A stretch of DNA of 64,000 bases from Aeromonas veronii (GCF_040215105.1 NZ_CP157875.1:3887501-3951500); one strand, 5' to 3'; shown: positions 10,991 to 21,085, counted from the stretch's first letter. The notes: generated by a model not told the origin, from the sequence alone. Made by a program: numbers and translations.

Positions 10991-11134
10991 AATATCGACC
11001 CCAATGATTACCCGGGGGCAGCAAGCTCCCAACCGCCCCACTCGATGTGTGGTGCTTCAGGATGAAAAGTGCGTAAGGAAGTCGCGCCACTCGGTGAGGA
11101 TTGTTTCCATTTATCTGATTTCTGAGGCATTACA

Positions 11135-12577
11135 ATGAGCGACATCAAGAACGTCCGCATTGAAGAAGACCTGCTGGGCACCAAAGAAGTTTCCAATGAT
11201 CTCTACTACGGTGTGCACACCCTGCGCGCCGTCGAGAACTTCAAGATCAGCTCCCAGAAGATTTCTGACGTTCCCGAATTTGTCCGTGGCATGGTGCTGA
11301 CCAAGAAGGCCGCCGCACTGGCCAACGGTGAGCTGGGCACCATTCGTCCCGAAATCGCCGACAAGATCGTCGAAGCCTGCGACCTGATGCTGAACACCGG
11401 CAAATGCTTCGACCAGTTCCCGGTCGACGTTTACCAGGGCGGCGCCGGTACCTCCGTCAACATGAACACCAACGAGGTGCTGGCCAACATCGCCCTCGAG
11501 ATCATGGGTCTGGAGAAGGGTCGTTACGACGTCATCAACCCCAATGACCATGTCAACAAGTGCCAGTCCACCAACGATGCCTACCCCACCGGTTTCCGCG
11601 TCGCCGTGGTCAACAGCACCGACACCACCCTGTTCGCCCTAGAAGGTCTGATCGCCGCCTTCGACGCCAAGGCCCAGGAATTCAAGCACATCCTGAAAAT
11701 GGGTCGTACCCAGTTGCAGGATGCGGTGCCCATGACCCTGGGTCAGGAGTTCCACGCCTTTGCCGTCACCCTGCGCGAAGAGATCAAATCCATCAAGCGC
11801 TGTCAGGAACTGCTGCTGGAAGTGAACCTGGGCGCAACCGCCATCGGTACCGGCCTGAACACGCCGCCCGAGTACTCAGCCCTCGCCATCAAACGTCTGG
11901 CCGAGATCACCGGTCGTGCCTACGTGCCGGCAGAGGATCTGATTGAAGCGACCTCCGACTGCGGCGCCTATGTCATGCTGCACGGCGCCATCAAGCGTCT
12001 GGCCATGAAGCTCTCCAAGATCTGTAACGATCTGCGTCTGCTCTCCTCCGGTCCGCGTACTGCCCTGAAGGAAATCAACCTGCCGGAAATGCAGGCGGGT
12101 TCTTCCATCATGCCGGCCAAGGTCAACCCGGTTATCCCGGAAGTGGTCAACCAGTCCTGCTTCAAGGTGTTTGGCAACGATGTCACCATCACCTTCGCCG
12201 CCGAAGCCGGTCAGCTGCAGCTGAACGTCATGGAGCCCGTCATCGGTCAGGCCATGTTCGAATCCCTGAGCCTGATGGAGAAGGCCTGTGTCTCCCTGCG
12301 CGTCAAGTGCGTGGAAGGGATCACCGCCAACCCGGAAATCTGCATGAACCACGTCCTGAACTCCATCGGTATCGTGACCTACCTGAACCCCTTCATCGGT
12401 CACCATGAAGGTGACATCGTCGGCAAGATCTGCGCCCAGACCGGCAAGAACGTCCGTGAAGTCGTGCTGGAACGCGGCCTGCTGACTGCAGAACAACTCG
12501 ACGAGATCCTCTCCATCGAGAACCTGATGAACCCGCAATACAAGGCCAAGCGCTACACCCGCGAAGCCACTGCATAA
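11135..12577 (+). CDS. aspA: Aspartate ammonia-lyase AspA
   Basis: Converts L-aspartate to fumarate and ammonia, feeding fumarate respiration. The 480-residue product has the aspartase/fumarase signature [11 protein letters not shown] (from about residue 322) and the conserved NTNEVLAN and NDAYPTGFR segments. It starts [19 protein letters not shown] behind GAGG. dcuA follows after a hairpin, the same aspA-dcuA order as in E. coli, so aspartate uptake, deamination and fumarate/succinate exchange are linked. Confidence 0.98.
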   Translation: MSDIKNVRIEEDLLGTKEVSNDLYYGVHTLRAVENFKISSQKISDVPEFVRGMVLTKKAAALANGELGTIRPEIADKIVEACDLMLNTGKCFDQFPVDVYQGGAGTSVNMNTNEVLANIALEIMGLEKGRYDVINPNDHVNKCQSTNDAYPTGFRVAVVNSTDTTLFALEGLIAAFDAKAQEFKHILKMGRTQLQDAVPMTLGQEFHAFAVTLREEIKSIKRCQELLLEVNLGATAIGTGLNTPPEYSALAIKRLAEITGRAYVPAEDLIEATSDCGAYVMLHGAIKRLAMKLSKICNDLRLLSSGPRTALKEINLPEMQAGSSIMPAKVNPVIPEVVNQSCFKVFGNDVTITFAAEAGQLQLNVMEPVIGQAMFESLSLMEKACVSLRVKCVEGITANPEICMNHVLNSIGIVTYLNPFIGHHEGDIVGKICAQTGKNVREVVLERGLLTAEQLDEILSIENLMNPQYKAKRYTREATA

Positions 12578-12583
12578 GCGAGT

Positions 12584-12613
12584 CAACAGGCCGGGGTTAG
12601 CCCCGGCCTGTTG
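12584..12613 (+). terminator. Hairpin between aspA and dcuA
   Basis: A 13-bp GC-rich stem CAACAGGCCGGGG/CCCCGGCCTGTTG with loop TTAG, but no T tract. It may be a partial terminator or protect the 3' end of the aspA mRNA while letting dcuA be read. Confidence 0.6.
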
Positions 12614-12708
12614 TAGAGTCAGTTCCCGATTGGCCTCTCCAGCCCCATCGGGAATTGGCTTTCCTGCCACATAAAAACCTAAAAAAACTGGATTATGGAG
12701 TGTTTAAT

Positions 12709-14028
12709 ATGATTGGAATCGAGTTACTTGTCGTGCTCGCCGCTATCTATCTGGGGGCTCGGATCGGCAGCATCGGCATCGGCTTCGCCGGTGGCCTCGG
12801 GGTACTGGTACTGACCTGGGGGCTGGGCATGCCCATCCCGGGTGATCAGCTGGTCGCCTACCTGCCCTGGGACGTGATCATGATCATCGCGTCCGTCATC
12901 TGCGCCATCGCCTGTATGCAACTGGCCGGCGGGATGGACTACCTGGTCTCCCTTGCCGAGAAAGCCCTGCGCAAGAATCCCAAGCACATCACCTTCGCCG
13001 CGCCCGTGGTCACCTACCTGATGACCATGCTGGCCGGTACCGGTCACACCGCCTTCTCCACCCTGCCGGTGATCGCCGAAGTGGCCAAGGAGCAAGGCAT
13101 TCGCCCCTCCCGTCCGCTCTCCATCGCGGTCGTCGCCTCCCAGATCGCCATCACCGCCTCGCCGATTTCGGCGGCCGTGGTCGCCTTCTCCGGCATGCTT
13201 GAGCCACTGGGGGTGGATTACCTGACCCTGCTGGCCATCTGCATCCCGTCCAGCTTCATCGCCTGTATCCTGGGTGCCTTCGTGGCCAACATGCTGGGCA
13301 AGCCGCTGGAGCAGGACGAAGTCTATCTGGATCGCAAGGCCAAGGGTCTCATCAAACTGCGCGGTTCCAGCCAGATTGAGCTCAAGCCCTATGCCAAGCT
13401 CTCCGTCGGCATCTTCGTCGCCGCCATCGTCGCCGTCATGGCCTATGCCACCGCCATCTCCGGCAACGTGGGCCTGATCGCGAGCCCCCCCATCCCCCGT
13501 GACGGCGCCATCATGGGCATCATGCTCTCCGCCGCCACCCTGATGGTCCTGCTGTGCAAACTGGACGCCTCCCAGGTCACCAACATGCCGACCTTCAAGT
13601 CCGGTATGTCCGCCTGCATCTGCGTACTGGGTGTCGCCTGGCTCGGCAACGTCTTCGTGAAGGGCAACATGGTCGAGATCCAGGCCTTTGCCGGTGACCT
13701 GCTGAACCAGTACAGCTGGCTGCTGGCCGTGGTGCTGTTCTTCTCCTCCATGCTGCTCTACTCCCAGGGTGCGACCACCAAGGCGCTGATGCCTGCCGCA
13801 CTGGCACTGGGCGTGAGCCCGCTGGCTGCCATCGCCTCCTTCGCCGCGGTGAGCGCCCTGTTCGTGCTGCCGACCTACCCCACCCTGCTGGCGGCGGTCG
13901 AGATGGATGACACCGGCTCCACCCGGATTGGCAAGGCGGTGTTCAACCACCCCTTCTTCATCCCCGGTGTGGCCACCATCGCCATGGCGGTCGCCCTTGG
14001 CTTCTTCTTCGGCGGCCTGATCCTCTGA
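12709..14028 (+). CDS. dcuA: Anaerobic C4-dicarboxylate transporter DcuA
   Basis: A Dcu-family inner-membrane antiporter for aspartate, fumarate and succinate. The 439-residue protein has about 10-12 TM segments and the family stretches SRPLSIAVVASQIAITASPISAAVV and TYPTLLAAVEMDDTGSTRIGK, and is closer to DcuA than DcuB as I recall them. The start at 12709 follows TATGGAG. It is co-located with aspA and ends at a clear terminator. Confidence 0.94.
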   Translation: MIGIELLVVLAAIYLGARIGSIGIGFAGGLGVLVLTWGLGMPIPGDQLVAYLPWDVIMIIASVICAIACMQLAGGMDYLVSLAEKALRKNPKHITFAAPVVTYLMTMLAGTGHTAFSTLPVIAEVAKEQGIRPSRPLSIAVVASQIAITASPISAAVVAFSGMLEPLGVDYLTLLAICIPSSFIACILGAFVANMLGKPLEQDEVYLDRKAKGLIKLRGSSQIELKPYAKLSVGIFVAAIVAVMAYATAISGNVGLIASPPIPRDGAIMGIMLSAATLMVLLCKLDASQVTNMPTFKSGMSACICVLGVAWLGNVFVKGNMVEIQAFAGDLLNQYSWLLAVVLFFSSMLLYSQGATTKALMPAALALGVSPLAAIASFAAVSALFVLPTYPTLLAAVEMDDTGSTRIGKAVFNHPFFIPGVATIAMAVALGFFFGGLIL

Positions 14029-14049
14029 TCTTGTCCCATGGATGAAGTT

Positions 14050-14079
14050 AAAACGGCCCTGCGGGGCCGTTTTCTATTT
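14050..14079 (+). terminator. dcuA terminator
   Basis: AAAACGGCCC-TGCG-GGGCCGTTTT followed by CTATTT, 20 bp after the dcuA stop. Confidence 0.85.
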
Positions 14080-14156
14080 CAGCCTCTCATTCAGCTCCAG
14101 TCAGGCTTGGCAGGGGAGAATTAATCACTATCAGAAAAAACTTACAAAAGCGCGCT

Positions 14157-14882
14157 ATGACACTGACCTCACTCAACTTTAACGGTCAAAAGCACTACTA
14201 CCTGCTGGTCAATGATGACCTCCATCTGGACAGCTGGACCCTCAAGCAGAGCACCCAGACCCGGCAGTTCGAGGCGCAGGGCAGCAGTCTGTTCTGGCAT
14301 CACAACGCCAGCAACAGTCTCTGCAAGCTGGTCGCCGACAAATACCCCCGCTGGACCCTGCGCTGGTTCTGTCGGGACCTGCTCAGCAAGCGGATGGTTG
14401 GCCATATCGATGCCTTTCGTGAATGGCGCAGCAATCGCCTGATCCGTCAGGCCGGGCTCAATGTGGTGCCCTGCAAGGCCGCCGGTCTCGCCCTCAACCC
14501 CCTCAATCCCCTCGGCTCTTTCCTCGCCGTGCAATATCTGCAGGATCACCAGTCGTGCGAGGCTTACTTCCAGCGTGCCGACGAGGCGAACCGGCTCGCT
14601 CTGCTGCGCCAGATGGCCAACGATATCTTCCAGCTGGCCAAACAGGGTTATTACCACCGGGATCTGCACCTCGGCAACCTGATGCAGGCCCCGTCGGGCG
14701 CCATCGTCTGGATAGATACCCATGTCCGCCGCCTCCCCCTACTGCAAAGCCAGCGCCGGCAGACCCTGATCGCCTCCCTGGAGCCCGGCAAGCTGTTTGG
14801 TCAGGGCTACCGTGACTACCTGCTGGCCCAACTGGAGCGGCTGGTACTCGCTCACCGCGCGGCACTGAAAAACGCCCCATAA
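14157..14882 (+). CDS. WaaP/InaA-like lipopolysaccharide kinase family protein
   Basis: A 241-residue protein with a protein-kinase-like fold of the Kdo/WaaP type. The catalytic loop is HRDLHLGN (167-174). The metal-binding Asp is in WIDTH (D187) in place of DFG, as is common in lipopolysaccharide kinases. It would phosphorylate a core sugar such as heptose or Kdo on the cytoplasmic face, but no lipopolysaccharide genes are nearby, so the substrate is unknown. It stands alone, with no close partner, and ends at a bidirectional terminator shared with gshA. Confidence 0.72.
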   Translation: MTLTSLNFNGQKHYYLLVNDDLHLDSWTLKQSTQTRQFEAQGSSLFWHHNASNSLCKLVADKYPRWTLRWFCRDLLSKRMVGHIDAFREWRSNRLIRQAGLNVVPCKAAGLALNPLNPLGSFLAVQYLQDHQSCEAYFQRADEANRLALLRQMANDIFQLAKQGYYHRDLHLGNLMQAPSGAIVWIDTHVRRLPLLQSQRRQTLIASLEPGKLFGQGYRDYLLAQLERLVLAHRAALKNAP

Positions 14883-14913
14883 AAAAAGCCGCTCGAGAGA
14901 GCGGCTTTTTTCA
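14881..14913 (+). terminator. Bidirectional terminator between the kinase gene and gshA
   Basis: AAAAAAAGCCGCTC-GAGA-GAGCGGCTTTTTT overlaps the kinase stop codon region and has A and T runs on both sides, serving the two convergent genes. Confidence 0.9.
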
Positions 14914-14929
14914 TCTTGCGAAGCAGGCG

Positions 14930-16528
14930 TCAGACCGTGGTCTGGCGGGTACCGAAGTAGTCTGCCAGGAAGTCATCGAACGAGAGGCTGTCACCGCGCT
15001 CACGCTCCCGCTGCTTGGCCAGCGAATCCCGCGCCTCACCGGCGAAGTAGGCCTCGTCCCAGTACTCCAGCTCACCAGCCAGCATCTCCTCCCGGTAGCG
15101 GCTCGCCAGCTCGTCGCCGAGGCAGCCGTTGTCCTGGCCGCTTTCCAGCAGTTGCTTGAGCAGGCGGGCGGAATAGGTAAGTTCGGGGTTTAGCAGCTTT
15201 TCCCGATGCATGGCCAGCGTCTCGCGATAGCGATTGCGACCACAGCAGCGATCCAGCAGCTCGGCCACCTGATCCAGCTCGCCAAACAGCGTGAGGCCGA
15301 ACTCCTTGAGGCCGATTGGGTTGCCCTGTTCGTCCTCCAGTTCGAGGCCGGGACGACGACCCTCCAGCACCACCTTGTTCTGGTTGCGGCGATTGCGCGC
15401 CACCTCCTCGTCGGTCAGCACAGGGGACGGGCGCAGCAGGCACCAGACAAGGAAGAGATCGAAGAAGCGGATCTGATCCACCTCGATGCCGAACGGCGTG
15501 AAGGGGTTCACGTCCACGGTACGCAGCTCGATGTATTCGATGCCGCGTTGCTCCAGCGCATCCGACGGCTTCTCGCCGCTGCGCGGGGTGCGCTTGGGCC
15601 GGATGGGCGCATACAGCTCGTTCTCCAGCTGCAGCACGTTGTCATTGAGCTGACGGTACTCCCCGTTCACCTTGACCCCGATCTTGGCGAACTCTGGATC
15701 ATGGGTGTTGATGGCGCGGCGCAAACTGCTGACATAGGCCGGCAGGTTGTCGTGGCGGATCTTGAGGCCCGCCTGGGCGCTGTTGGTATAGCCGAGATCG
15801 GACAGGCGCAGCGCGGTGGCATAAGGCAGATAGAGGGTCCCCTTGCCGGTCTTCTGGAACGGCAGGCTGCTCTTGCGGCCCTTGAGGAAGGAGTCGCAGA
15901 TGGCGGGGGAGGCACCGAACAGATAGGGCACCAACCAGCCGAAGCGGTAGACGTTGCGAATAAGCCCCATGTACTTGTCGGAGATGAAGCGCTGGCTGCA
16001 GCAGCCCTCGCCAACCAGATCCTGCCATTCGCACCAGAAGCTGTCCGGCATGGAGAAGTTGAAGTGCACCCCGGCGATGACCTGCATCAGGCTGCCGTAG
16101 CGGTTCTTCAGCCCCTGCCGGTAGAGGGTCTTCATCCGGCCTATGTTGGAGCTGCCGTACTGGGCCAGCCGGATGCTCTCCTCGTCACCGACGAAGCAGG
16201 GCATGGAGAGGGGCCAGATCCGCTCGTCACCGATGTGACGGATGCTGTGGCGATGGATGTCGCCAAGCTGCTCGATCAGGCTCTCGATGGAATCCGTGGC
16301 CGGGGTGATGAACTCCAGCAGGCTCTCGGAGTAGTCGGTGGTGATGTTGCCATGGGTCAGGGCGGATCCCAGACTCTTCGGATGATCGGTCTGGGCCAGG
16401 GTGCCTTCGGGGGTAATGCGCAGGCATTCACGCTCTATCCCGCGGCGGATCCCCTTGAGGGCGGTGACCCGCTCGGGGGCGCCAAGGGCAGCCAACAACT
16501 CGGTGAGCGACAAGCTAGTAGTAGTCAT
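14930..16528 (-). CDS. gshA: Glutamate-cysteine ligase GshA
   Basis: First step of glutathione synthesis: ATP-dependent ligation of glutamate to cysteine in the cytoplasm. The gammaproteobacterial type is shown by GIRRGIERECLRI, HGNITTDYSESLLEFITP, GVHFNFSMPDSFW, LYAPIRPKRTPRSGE and IEYIELRTVDVNPF. I use ATG 16528; a GTG two codons upstream (16534) is also possible. The M16 protease gene lies 60 bp upstream on the same strand. luxS, which neighbours gshA in many relatives, is 17 kb away here. Confidence 0.95.
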   Translation of the reverse strand: MTTTSLSLTELLAALGAPERVTALKGIRRGIERECLRITPEGTLAQTDHPKSLGSALTHGNITTDYSESLLEFITPATDSIESLIEQLGDIHRHSIRHIGDERIWPLSMPCFVGDEESIRLAQYGSSNIGRMKTLYRQGLKNRYGSLMQVIAGVHFNFSMPDSFWCEWQDLVGEGCCSQRFISDKYMGLIRNVYRFGWLVPYLFGASPAICDSFLKGRKSSLPFQKTGKGTLYLPYATALRLSDLGYTNSAQAGLKIRHDNLPAYVSSLRRAINTHDPEFAKIGVKVNGEYRQLNDNVLQLENELYAPIRPKRTPRSGEKPSDALEQRGIEYIELRTVDVNPFTPFGIEVDQIRFFDLFLVWCLLRPSPVLTDEEVARNRRNQNKVVLEGRRPGLELEDEQGNPIGLKEFGLTLFGELDQVAELLDRCCGRNRYRETLAMHREKLLNPELTYSARLLKQLLESGQDNGCLGDELASRYREEMLAGELEYWDEAYFAGEARDSLAKQRERERGDSLSFDDFLADYFGTRQTTV

Positions 16529-16588
16529 ATTCACGGCTCATGTGTGGCCGCCCCGGCCGGGGCGGCGCTCATTATTTTGCTCTGCCTG

Positions 16589-19402
16589 TCAGGGCAGTTG
16601 CAGTGGATAGATGGGAAGATGAAGCTCGGCAAGCGGTTTTTCAAGCTTTTGCTTGTCTCCCACCACCACAATCACCATGTCGGCCGGGTTCAACCAACGG
16701 GCCGCACTGGCTTTCAGCGTCTCGGGTGACACCGTTTTGATCAGCTGACTCTGGGCCTGCACATAGTCGGGTTTCAGGTCATACATGATCATCTGCAGCA
16801 GGAAGCCCGCCTTCTGGCCCAGGGTCTCGTAGGAGAGGGCATCCTGCTGGGAGACGGCGCTGCGCATATAGGCCAGCTCCACCGGGGTGGGGCCGCTCGC
16901 GCGATAGCCATCCATCTCTTTGAGGAACTGGCGGATCGCATCCACGGTCGCATCGGTCCGCACATTGGCACCGGTGGCGAAGACCCCCGCCTCGCGGTTG
17001 GCGGAGAAGCCCGAGCTGGCCCCATAGGTGTAACCCTTGTCTTCCCGCAGGTTGAGGTTGATGCGGCTGTTGAAGTTGCCCCCCAGGTTGAAGTTCATCA
17101 GGTTGGCGACGAAGTAATCCCCCGTGGTGTCGAACGCCATGGCGCGGCGGCCGATGCGGATCACCGACTGGGGGGCTCCCGGCTTGTCCACCAGATAGAT
17201 GCCGGGTTTGGCCTGCTCACCCTGAGGCTTGAGATCCCCAAGCTTGGGCGCGGCGCCCTTCCACTCCGGCAGGAAGCCGAGTTCGGATTCGATCTGCTGC
17301 TGGGTCACGTCCCCGGTCACCACCACCTTGGCATTAGTCGGGTTGTAATAGGCCTGATAGAAGCGCTTCACATCCGCCAGGGTCAGCTTCTCCACATCGG
17401 TCAGCACGCCGTTGCTGGGTTGACCCAACCGGTTCTGCTTGCCGTAGACCAGCTCGCGGAACGCCTGACCTGCCAGCCACTCCGGCTGCTGTTCGCTCTG
17501 CTTCATCCCTTGCAGCATCTGGGCCTTGAGTCGCTCGAAATCCGCCTCCCGCATACCGGGGCGTTCGAACACCTCGCGCACCAGGGCCAGGGTCTGGGGC
17601 AATTTGTCGGTCAGCGAGCTGATGGTGATGAGGCTGTTGTACTGGGCGGTGGAGACGCTGATGCTGGCGCCGAGCTTTTGCAACTCGTCGCTGAGCTCGG
17701 CCTCGGAGAGGCGCACCGTGCCCTGTTCCAGCATGGCGGCGGTGAGGCTGGCGAGACCGAGTTCCCCCTTGCCTTCCGCCCGGATACCGCCCGGCAGGGC
17801 GATCATGATGGAGACGGCGGGGATCTCGTCACTCTGGGTGCCGATGATCTCGATGCCCTTGTCCAGCTTGCCGTGCCAGATGGCCGGCACCTTGACGCTG
17901 ACCGCCTCGCCAGCCTTGGGCTGCACGCTGCGATCGAAGCTGTCTTTCACCGGACGCAGGGCCAGAGGCTCCCCGTGCTTGCTGTAATCGGGCAGCTCCC
18001 GCTTGGCCGGACTGAAGTTGGGGGCGGCGGCCTGCCAGTCCGTCTTGCCCTTGGGCACCACGCTCAGCACCACGGAAGGCTTGCCCGCGATGAACTTGTC
18101 GTAGGCGGCCTTGACGTCATCGGCCTTGACCGCGGCGATGGCATCCAGGTTCTTGAACACATAGTTGGGATCCTGGGCCAGCACCTGACCCATGGCGAGC
18201 TGACTCACCTTGCCCTCTATGCTGTCCAGCCCCCAGATGGCGGAGGAGCGATAGCTGCTGATGGCCTTCTCCAGATCCGCAGGCTTGACGCCCCGGTTGG
18301 CGAAATCGGCGATCACCTTGTCCACTTCCCCCTTGAGGGTCTTGAGGCTGCCATCCACCGCCGGGTTCGGATAGGCATAGACCGTCAGGGTACAGGCCAG
18401 CTCCTCGCAGGAGTGACCGGCCCCCACCTCGATGGCCTTGCCGGTCTTGACCAGGGACTGATAAAGCATGGAGCTGGCAGAGCCGCCGAGCACGTCGGCA
18501 AAGATGTCCAGCGCCGGCTCCTGGGGATCGCCAAGCGCCACGGTGGGATAGCTGATGTAGAGCAGCGGCAGGTGCACCTTGTCCTGCAAGGTGACGTAGC
18601 GGGTCTCGGGCAGGGTTGCAGGCTTGGGGGTCGGCTCGGCCACATCGGGCCCGCGGGGAATGGATCCGAAGTACTGCTCAATCCAGGCCAGCGCCTGCTT
18701 GCTGTCAAAGTCCCCGCCCAGGGTCAGGGTCGCGTTGTTCGGCCCGTACCAGCGCAGGAAGAACTGCTTGAGGTCATCCACCCCGACCCTGTCCAGATCT
18801 TCCACATAACCGATGGGCTGCCAGGAGTAGGGATGGGTGCGCGGATAGAGCGCCTCCCCCACCTTCTCGCTCACCAGGCCATAGGGTTGGTTGTCGATGC
18901 GCTGGGCCCGCTCGTTCTTGACGGTGGCACGCTGGATCTCGAATTTCTTCTGGCTCACCGCATCGAGCAGGAAGCCCATGCGATCCGCCTCCAGCCAGAG
19001 CACCTTCTCCAGCTGGTTGGCCGGCACCGTCTCGTAGTAGTTGGTTCTGTCCTTGTTGGTGGTGCCGTTCATGTCACCACCGGCCTCGTTGATGATCCGC
19101 ATGTGCTCCTGATCACCCACGTGCTTGGAGCCCTGGAACATCATGTGCTCGAAGAAGTGCGCAAACCCGGACTTGCCCACCGTCTCGCGGGACGATCCCA
19201 CGTGATAGGTGACATCCAGGTGCACCAAGGGGTCCGATTTGTCCGGTGCCAGGATCACGGTCAGGCCGTTGTCCAGCTTGTACATCTGATAGGGAATGCC
19301 GAGCTTGCCCTCCTGCTTGACCTGCTCCGACACCAGGGTCGGGGCGGCCAGCGCCGGCAGGGCAAAGCCCATGAGAAGGCTTAATGGGATGAGTTGCTTC
19401 AC
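16589..19402 (-). CDS. Periplasmic M16 (insulinase/pitrilysin) family zinc protease
   Basis: A 937-residue exported protease with a signal peptide (MKQLIPLSLLMGFALPALA). The zinc site is the inverted motif HFFEH (82-86). As in pitrilysins and YhjJ/PqqL-like proteins there are two M16 halves; the second (from about residue 510) lacks the HXXEH motif and probably only shapes the chamber. Likely degrades peptides in the periplasm. It is in the same direction as, and may be co-transcribed with, gshA; the YqaA-like gene lies 27 bp upstream. Confidence 0.92.
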   Translation of the reverse strand: MKQLIPLSLLMGFALPALAAPTLVSEQVKQEGKLGIPYQMYKLDNGLTVILAPDKSDPLVHLDVTYHVGSSRETVGKSGFAHFFEHMMFQGSKHVGDQEHMRIINEAGGDMNGTTNKDRTNYYETVPANQLEKVLWLEADRMGFLLDAVSQKKFEIQRATVKNERAQRIDNQPYGLVSEKVGEALYPRTHPYSWQPIGYVEDLDRVGVDDLKQFFLRWYGPNNATLTLGGDFDSKQALAWIEQYFGSIPRGPDVAEPTPKPATLPETRYVTLQDKVHLPLLYISYPTVALGDPQEPALDIFADVLGGSASSMLYQSLVKTGKAIEVGAGHSCEELACTLTVYAYPNPAVDGSLKTLKGEVDKVIADFANRGVKPADLEKAISSYRSSAIWGLDSIEGKVSQLAMGQVLAQDPNYVFKNLDAIAAVKADDVKAAYDKFIAGKPSVVLSVVPKGKTDWQAAAPNFSPAKRELPDYSKHGEPLALRPVKDSFDRSVQPKAGEAVSVKVPAIWHGKLDKGIEIIGTQSDEIPAVSIMIALPGGIRAEGKGELGLASLTAAMLEQGTVRLSEAELSDELQKLGASISVSTAQYNSLITISSLTDKLPQTLALVREVFERPGMREADFERLKAQMLQGMKQSEQQPEWLAGQAFRELVYGKQNRLGQPSNGVLTDVEKLTLADVKRFYQAYYNPTNAKVVVTGDVTQQQIESELGFLPEWKGAAPKLGDLKPQGEQAKPGIYLVDKPGAPQSVIRIGRRAMAFDTTGDYFVANLMNFNLGGNFNSRINLNLREDKGYTYGASSGFSANREAGVFATGANVRTDATVDAIRQFLKEMDGYRASGPTPVELAYMRSAVSQQDALSYETLGQKAGFLLQMIMYDLKPDYVQAQSQLIKTVSPETLKASAARWLNPADMVIVVVGDKQKLEKPLAELHLPIYPLQLP

Positions 19403-19429
19403 GGTTACCTCGTGACTGAACGAAAAAGA

Positions 19430-19864
19430 CTAGAAGATCTGCTTGGCCAGCAGAAACACCAGGGCATAACGAAACAATTTGCCGAGCCCGATAAGAATGA
19501 GGGAGCGCCAGAACGAGAGGCGCAGCCAACCGGCCAGCAGGCAGAGACCATCGCCTATCACCGGCATCCAGGCAAGCAGCAGACACCAGTGACCATGGAG
19601 TTTGAGCCAACCGAGCGCCTTTTGTTCCCCACGGCCTTGAAAATCTTCCGGTTTCTTTTTGAAGGTGGCCAACCAGCCGAGCCACCAGGTGGTCATCGAC
19701 CCCAGCGTATTGCCGAGGGTGGCCCAGAACAGCAGGCTGGCCATGCTCCACTGACCCTGGTTGGCCATCACCCCGAGCAGCACTTCCGAGCTGCCGGGCA
19801 GCAGAGTCGCGGAGGTAAAGGCGCTCAGAAACAGCCAGCCCAGCCCGGTTTCCAGGGTCTCCAT
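19430..19864 (-). CDS. YqaA-family (DedA-like) membrane protein
   Basis: A 144-residue inner-membrane protein of the YqaA/SNARE-associated (DedA-like) group, with the conserved FLSAFTSATLLPGSSEVLL start and ATLGNTLGSMTTWWLG segment. The start METLETGLG at 19864 is preferred over the longer frame, which overlaps the upstream oxidoreductase gene. It begins 13 bp after that gene's stop and 27 bp before the protease gene, so all may be one transcript. A lipid or small-molecule transport role is likely from the family but unproven. Confidence 0.82.
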   Translation of the reverse strand: METLETGLGWLFLSAFTSATLLPGSSEVLLGVMANQGQWSMASLLFWATLGNTLGSMTTWWLGWLATFKKKPEDFQGRGEQKALGWLKLHGHWCLLLAWMPVIGDGLCLLAGWLRLSFWRSLILIGLGKLFRYALVFLLAKQIF

Positions 19865-19877
19865 CACGTCGTCGCCC

Positions 19878-20843
19878 TTATGCCGGATACTGCTCGGCGG
19901 CCGGCATGCGCAGCACCAGCTTGCCACGGGTGTGGCCCGCCTCGATGGCCTGATGGGCCAGCGCCCCCTCCGCCAGCGTATACTCGCCGGCCAGGGTAAT
20001 GTGCACATCTCCCTGACGTAGCAGGATAAGCATCTGGGCCAGCTGCTTGTTGTCGGGGTGCACCAGCATGCCGCTCACCTCAACCCCCAGCTCGGCACCG
20101 GCATCCTTGATAAGCTGGGCCGTGATGGTCGGCACCGTCACCAGCCGGCCACCCGGTTTGACGCAGGCAAGGGCCGCCTTGCCACTCTCGCCCCCCGTCA
20201 GATCCAGCACCAGATCCACCTGGCCGACCTGGGCAACCCAGTCGACATCGTGGTAATCCACCATGAAGTCGGCGCCGATCCCGTGCAGGAAGCCGTGGTT
20301 ATCCTGGCTGGCGGTCACCACCACCTCGGCGCCATAGGCGCTGGCAAACTGCACCGCCAGATGGCCGACCCCCCCGGCACCGGCCAGGATCAGCACCCGC
20401 TGACCACGCTTGAGATCGCCATGCTCGAACAGTCCCTGCCAGGCGGTGAGGCCCGCCAGCGGCAGCGCCGCCCCCTGCTTGAGGCTGACACCATCGAGTT
20501 TGACCAGCTCGCTTTCGCTCACCACGATGGATTCGGCATAGGCGCCCGCCGCCAGCGGGAAGCCCACCATGCCGCACACCGGTTCCCCCTCCTTGAGGGA
20601 GGTGACCCCGGGGCCGACTTTGTCGACCACCCCGGCCATGTCATAGCCCGGGGTCCAGGGCAGGTTGTCCTTGTTCTGGGCCGCCGCCCAGCCGAGCCCG
20701 GCCCGGGTCTTGGCATCGATGGGATTGACGCCGGCGTAGCAGATGCGCACCCGCACCTCTCCCTCTGCGGGGATCCTGTCCTGCGAAGGGTTGAGCTTGA
20801 GTACCGAGGGGGCGCCGAATGCGGTAATCTGTAGCTGCGTCAT
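19878..20843 (-). CDS. MDR-superfamily NAD(P)H-dependent quinone oxidoreductase
   Basis: A 321-residue zinc-free medium-chain dehydrogenase/reductase. The N-terminal GroES-like domain (YAGVNPIDAK, PGYDMAGVV) is followed by a Rossmann domain with the NADP site LAGAGGVGHLAVQFA at about 147-161. No structural or catalytic zinc cysteine set is present, which fits quinone oxidoreductase-type members. ATG 20843 is chosen because GGA lies at a suitable distance and the family begins near MTQLQITAFG. The substrate is unknown. Divergent from the small membrane protein gene at 20900. Confidence 0.85.
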   Translation of the reverse strand: MTQLQITAFGAPSVLKLNPSQDRIPAEGEVRVRICYAGVNPIDAKTRAGLGWAAAQNKDNLPWTPGYDMAGVVDKVGPGVTSLKEGEPVCGMVGFPLAAGAYAESIVVSESELVKLDGVSLKQGAALPLAGLTAWQGLFEHGDLKRGQRVLILAGAGGVGHLAVQFASAYGAEVVVTASQDNHGFLHGIGADFMVDYHDVDWVAQVGQVDLVLDLTGGESGKAALACVKPGGRLVTVPTITAQLIKDAGAELGVEVSGMLVHPDNKQLAQMLILLRQGDVHITLAGEYTLAEGALAHQAIEAGHTRGKLVLRMPAAEQYPA

Positions 20844-20899
20844 TGCACAATCCATCCTGTTGATTGATCAAGGATCCACAGAATAACAGCGAGGACCAC

Positions 20900-21067
20900 A
20901 TGGCTCGAATGTTTCTTATCCCTCTGTTGCTGGCTCTGGGTTGGTGGGCCTTCCTGCTCTACTTCCGGATCCCGCTCAAACAGGGGGCCAGGGGGTTTTA
21001 CTGGATCATCGGTCTGGGTGGCGGGCTCGCCGCCTTCCTCAGCCTGATGATGGTGCTGACCCACTAG
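20900..21067 (+). CDS. Small two-helix membrane protein of unknown function
   Basis: A 55-residue protein, MARMFLIPLLLALGWWAFLL onward, with two hydrophobic segments (about 4-22 and 31-51) joined by a short basic loop (RIPLKQGARG). The start is supported by GAGGA. It is divergent from the oxidoreductase gene with 56 bp between starts, and is followed by a good terminator. I do not recognise a family. Confidence 0.65.
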   Translation: MARMFLIPLLLALGWWAFLLYFRIPLKQGARGFYWIIGLGGGLAAFLSLMMVLTH

Positions 21068-21085
21068 CCCGTCCTCCAGCAACGA

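Larger units (their letters stand above)
10690..11134. promoter_or_regulatory. fxsA-aspA divergent intergenic region
   Basis: A 445-bp AT-richer control region with no supported gene. It holds a CRP-like site (10874-10889) and a palindrome ACCTC-AATT-GAGGT (10977-10990), followed by TAATAT at 10990-10995. aspA of enterics is controlled by oxygen and catabolite signals, so control from here is likely. I could not place the start site. Confidence 0.5.
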
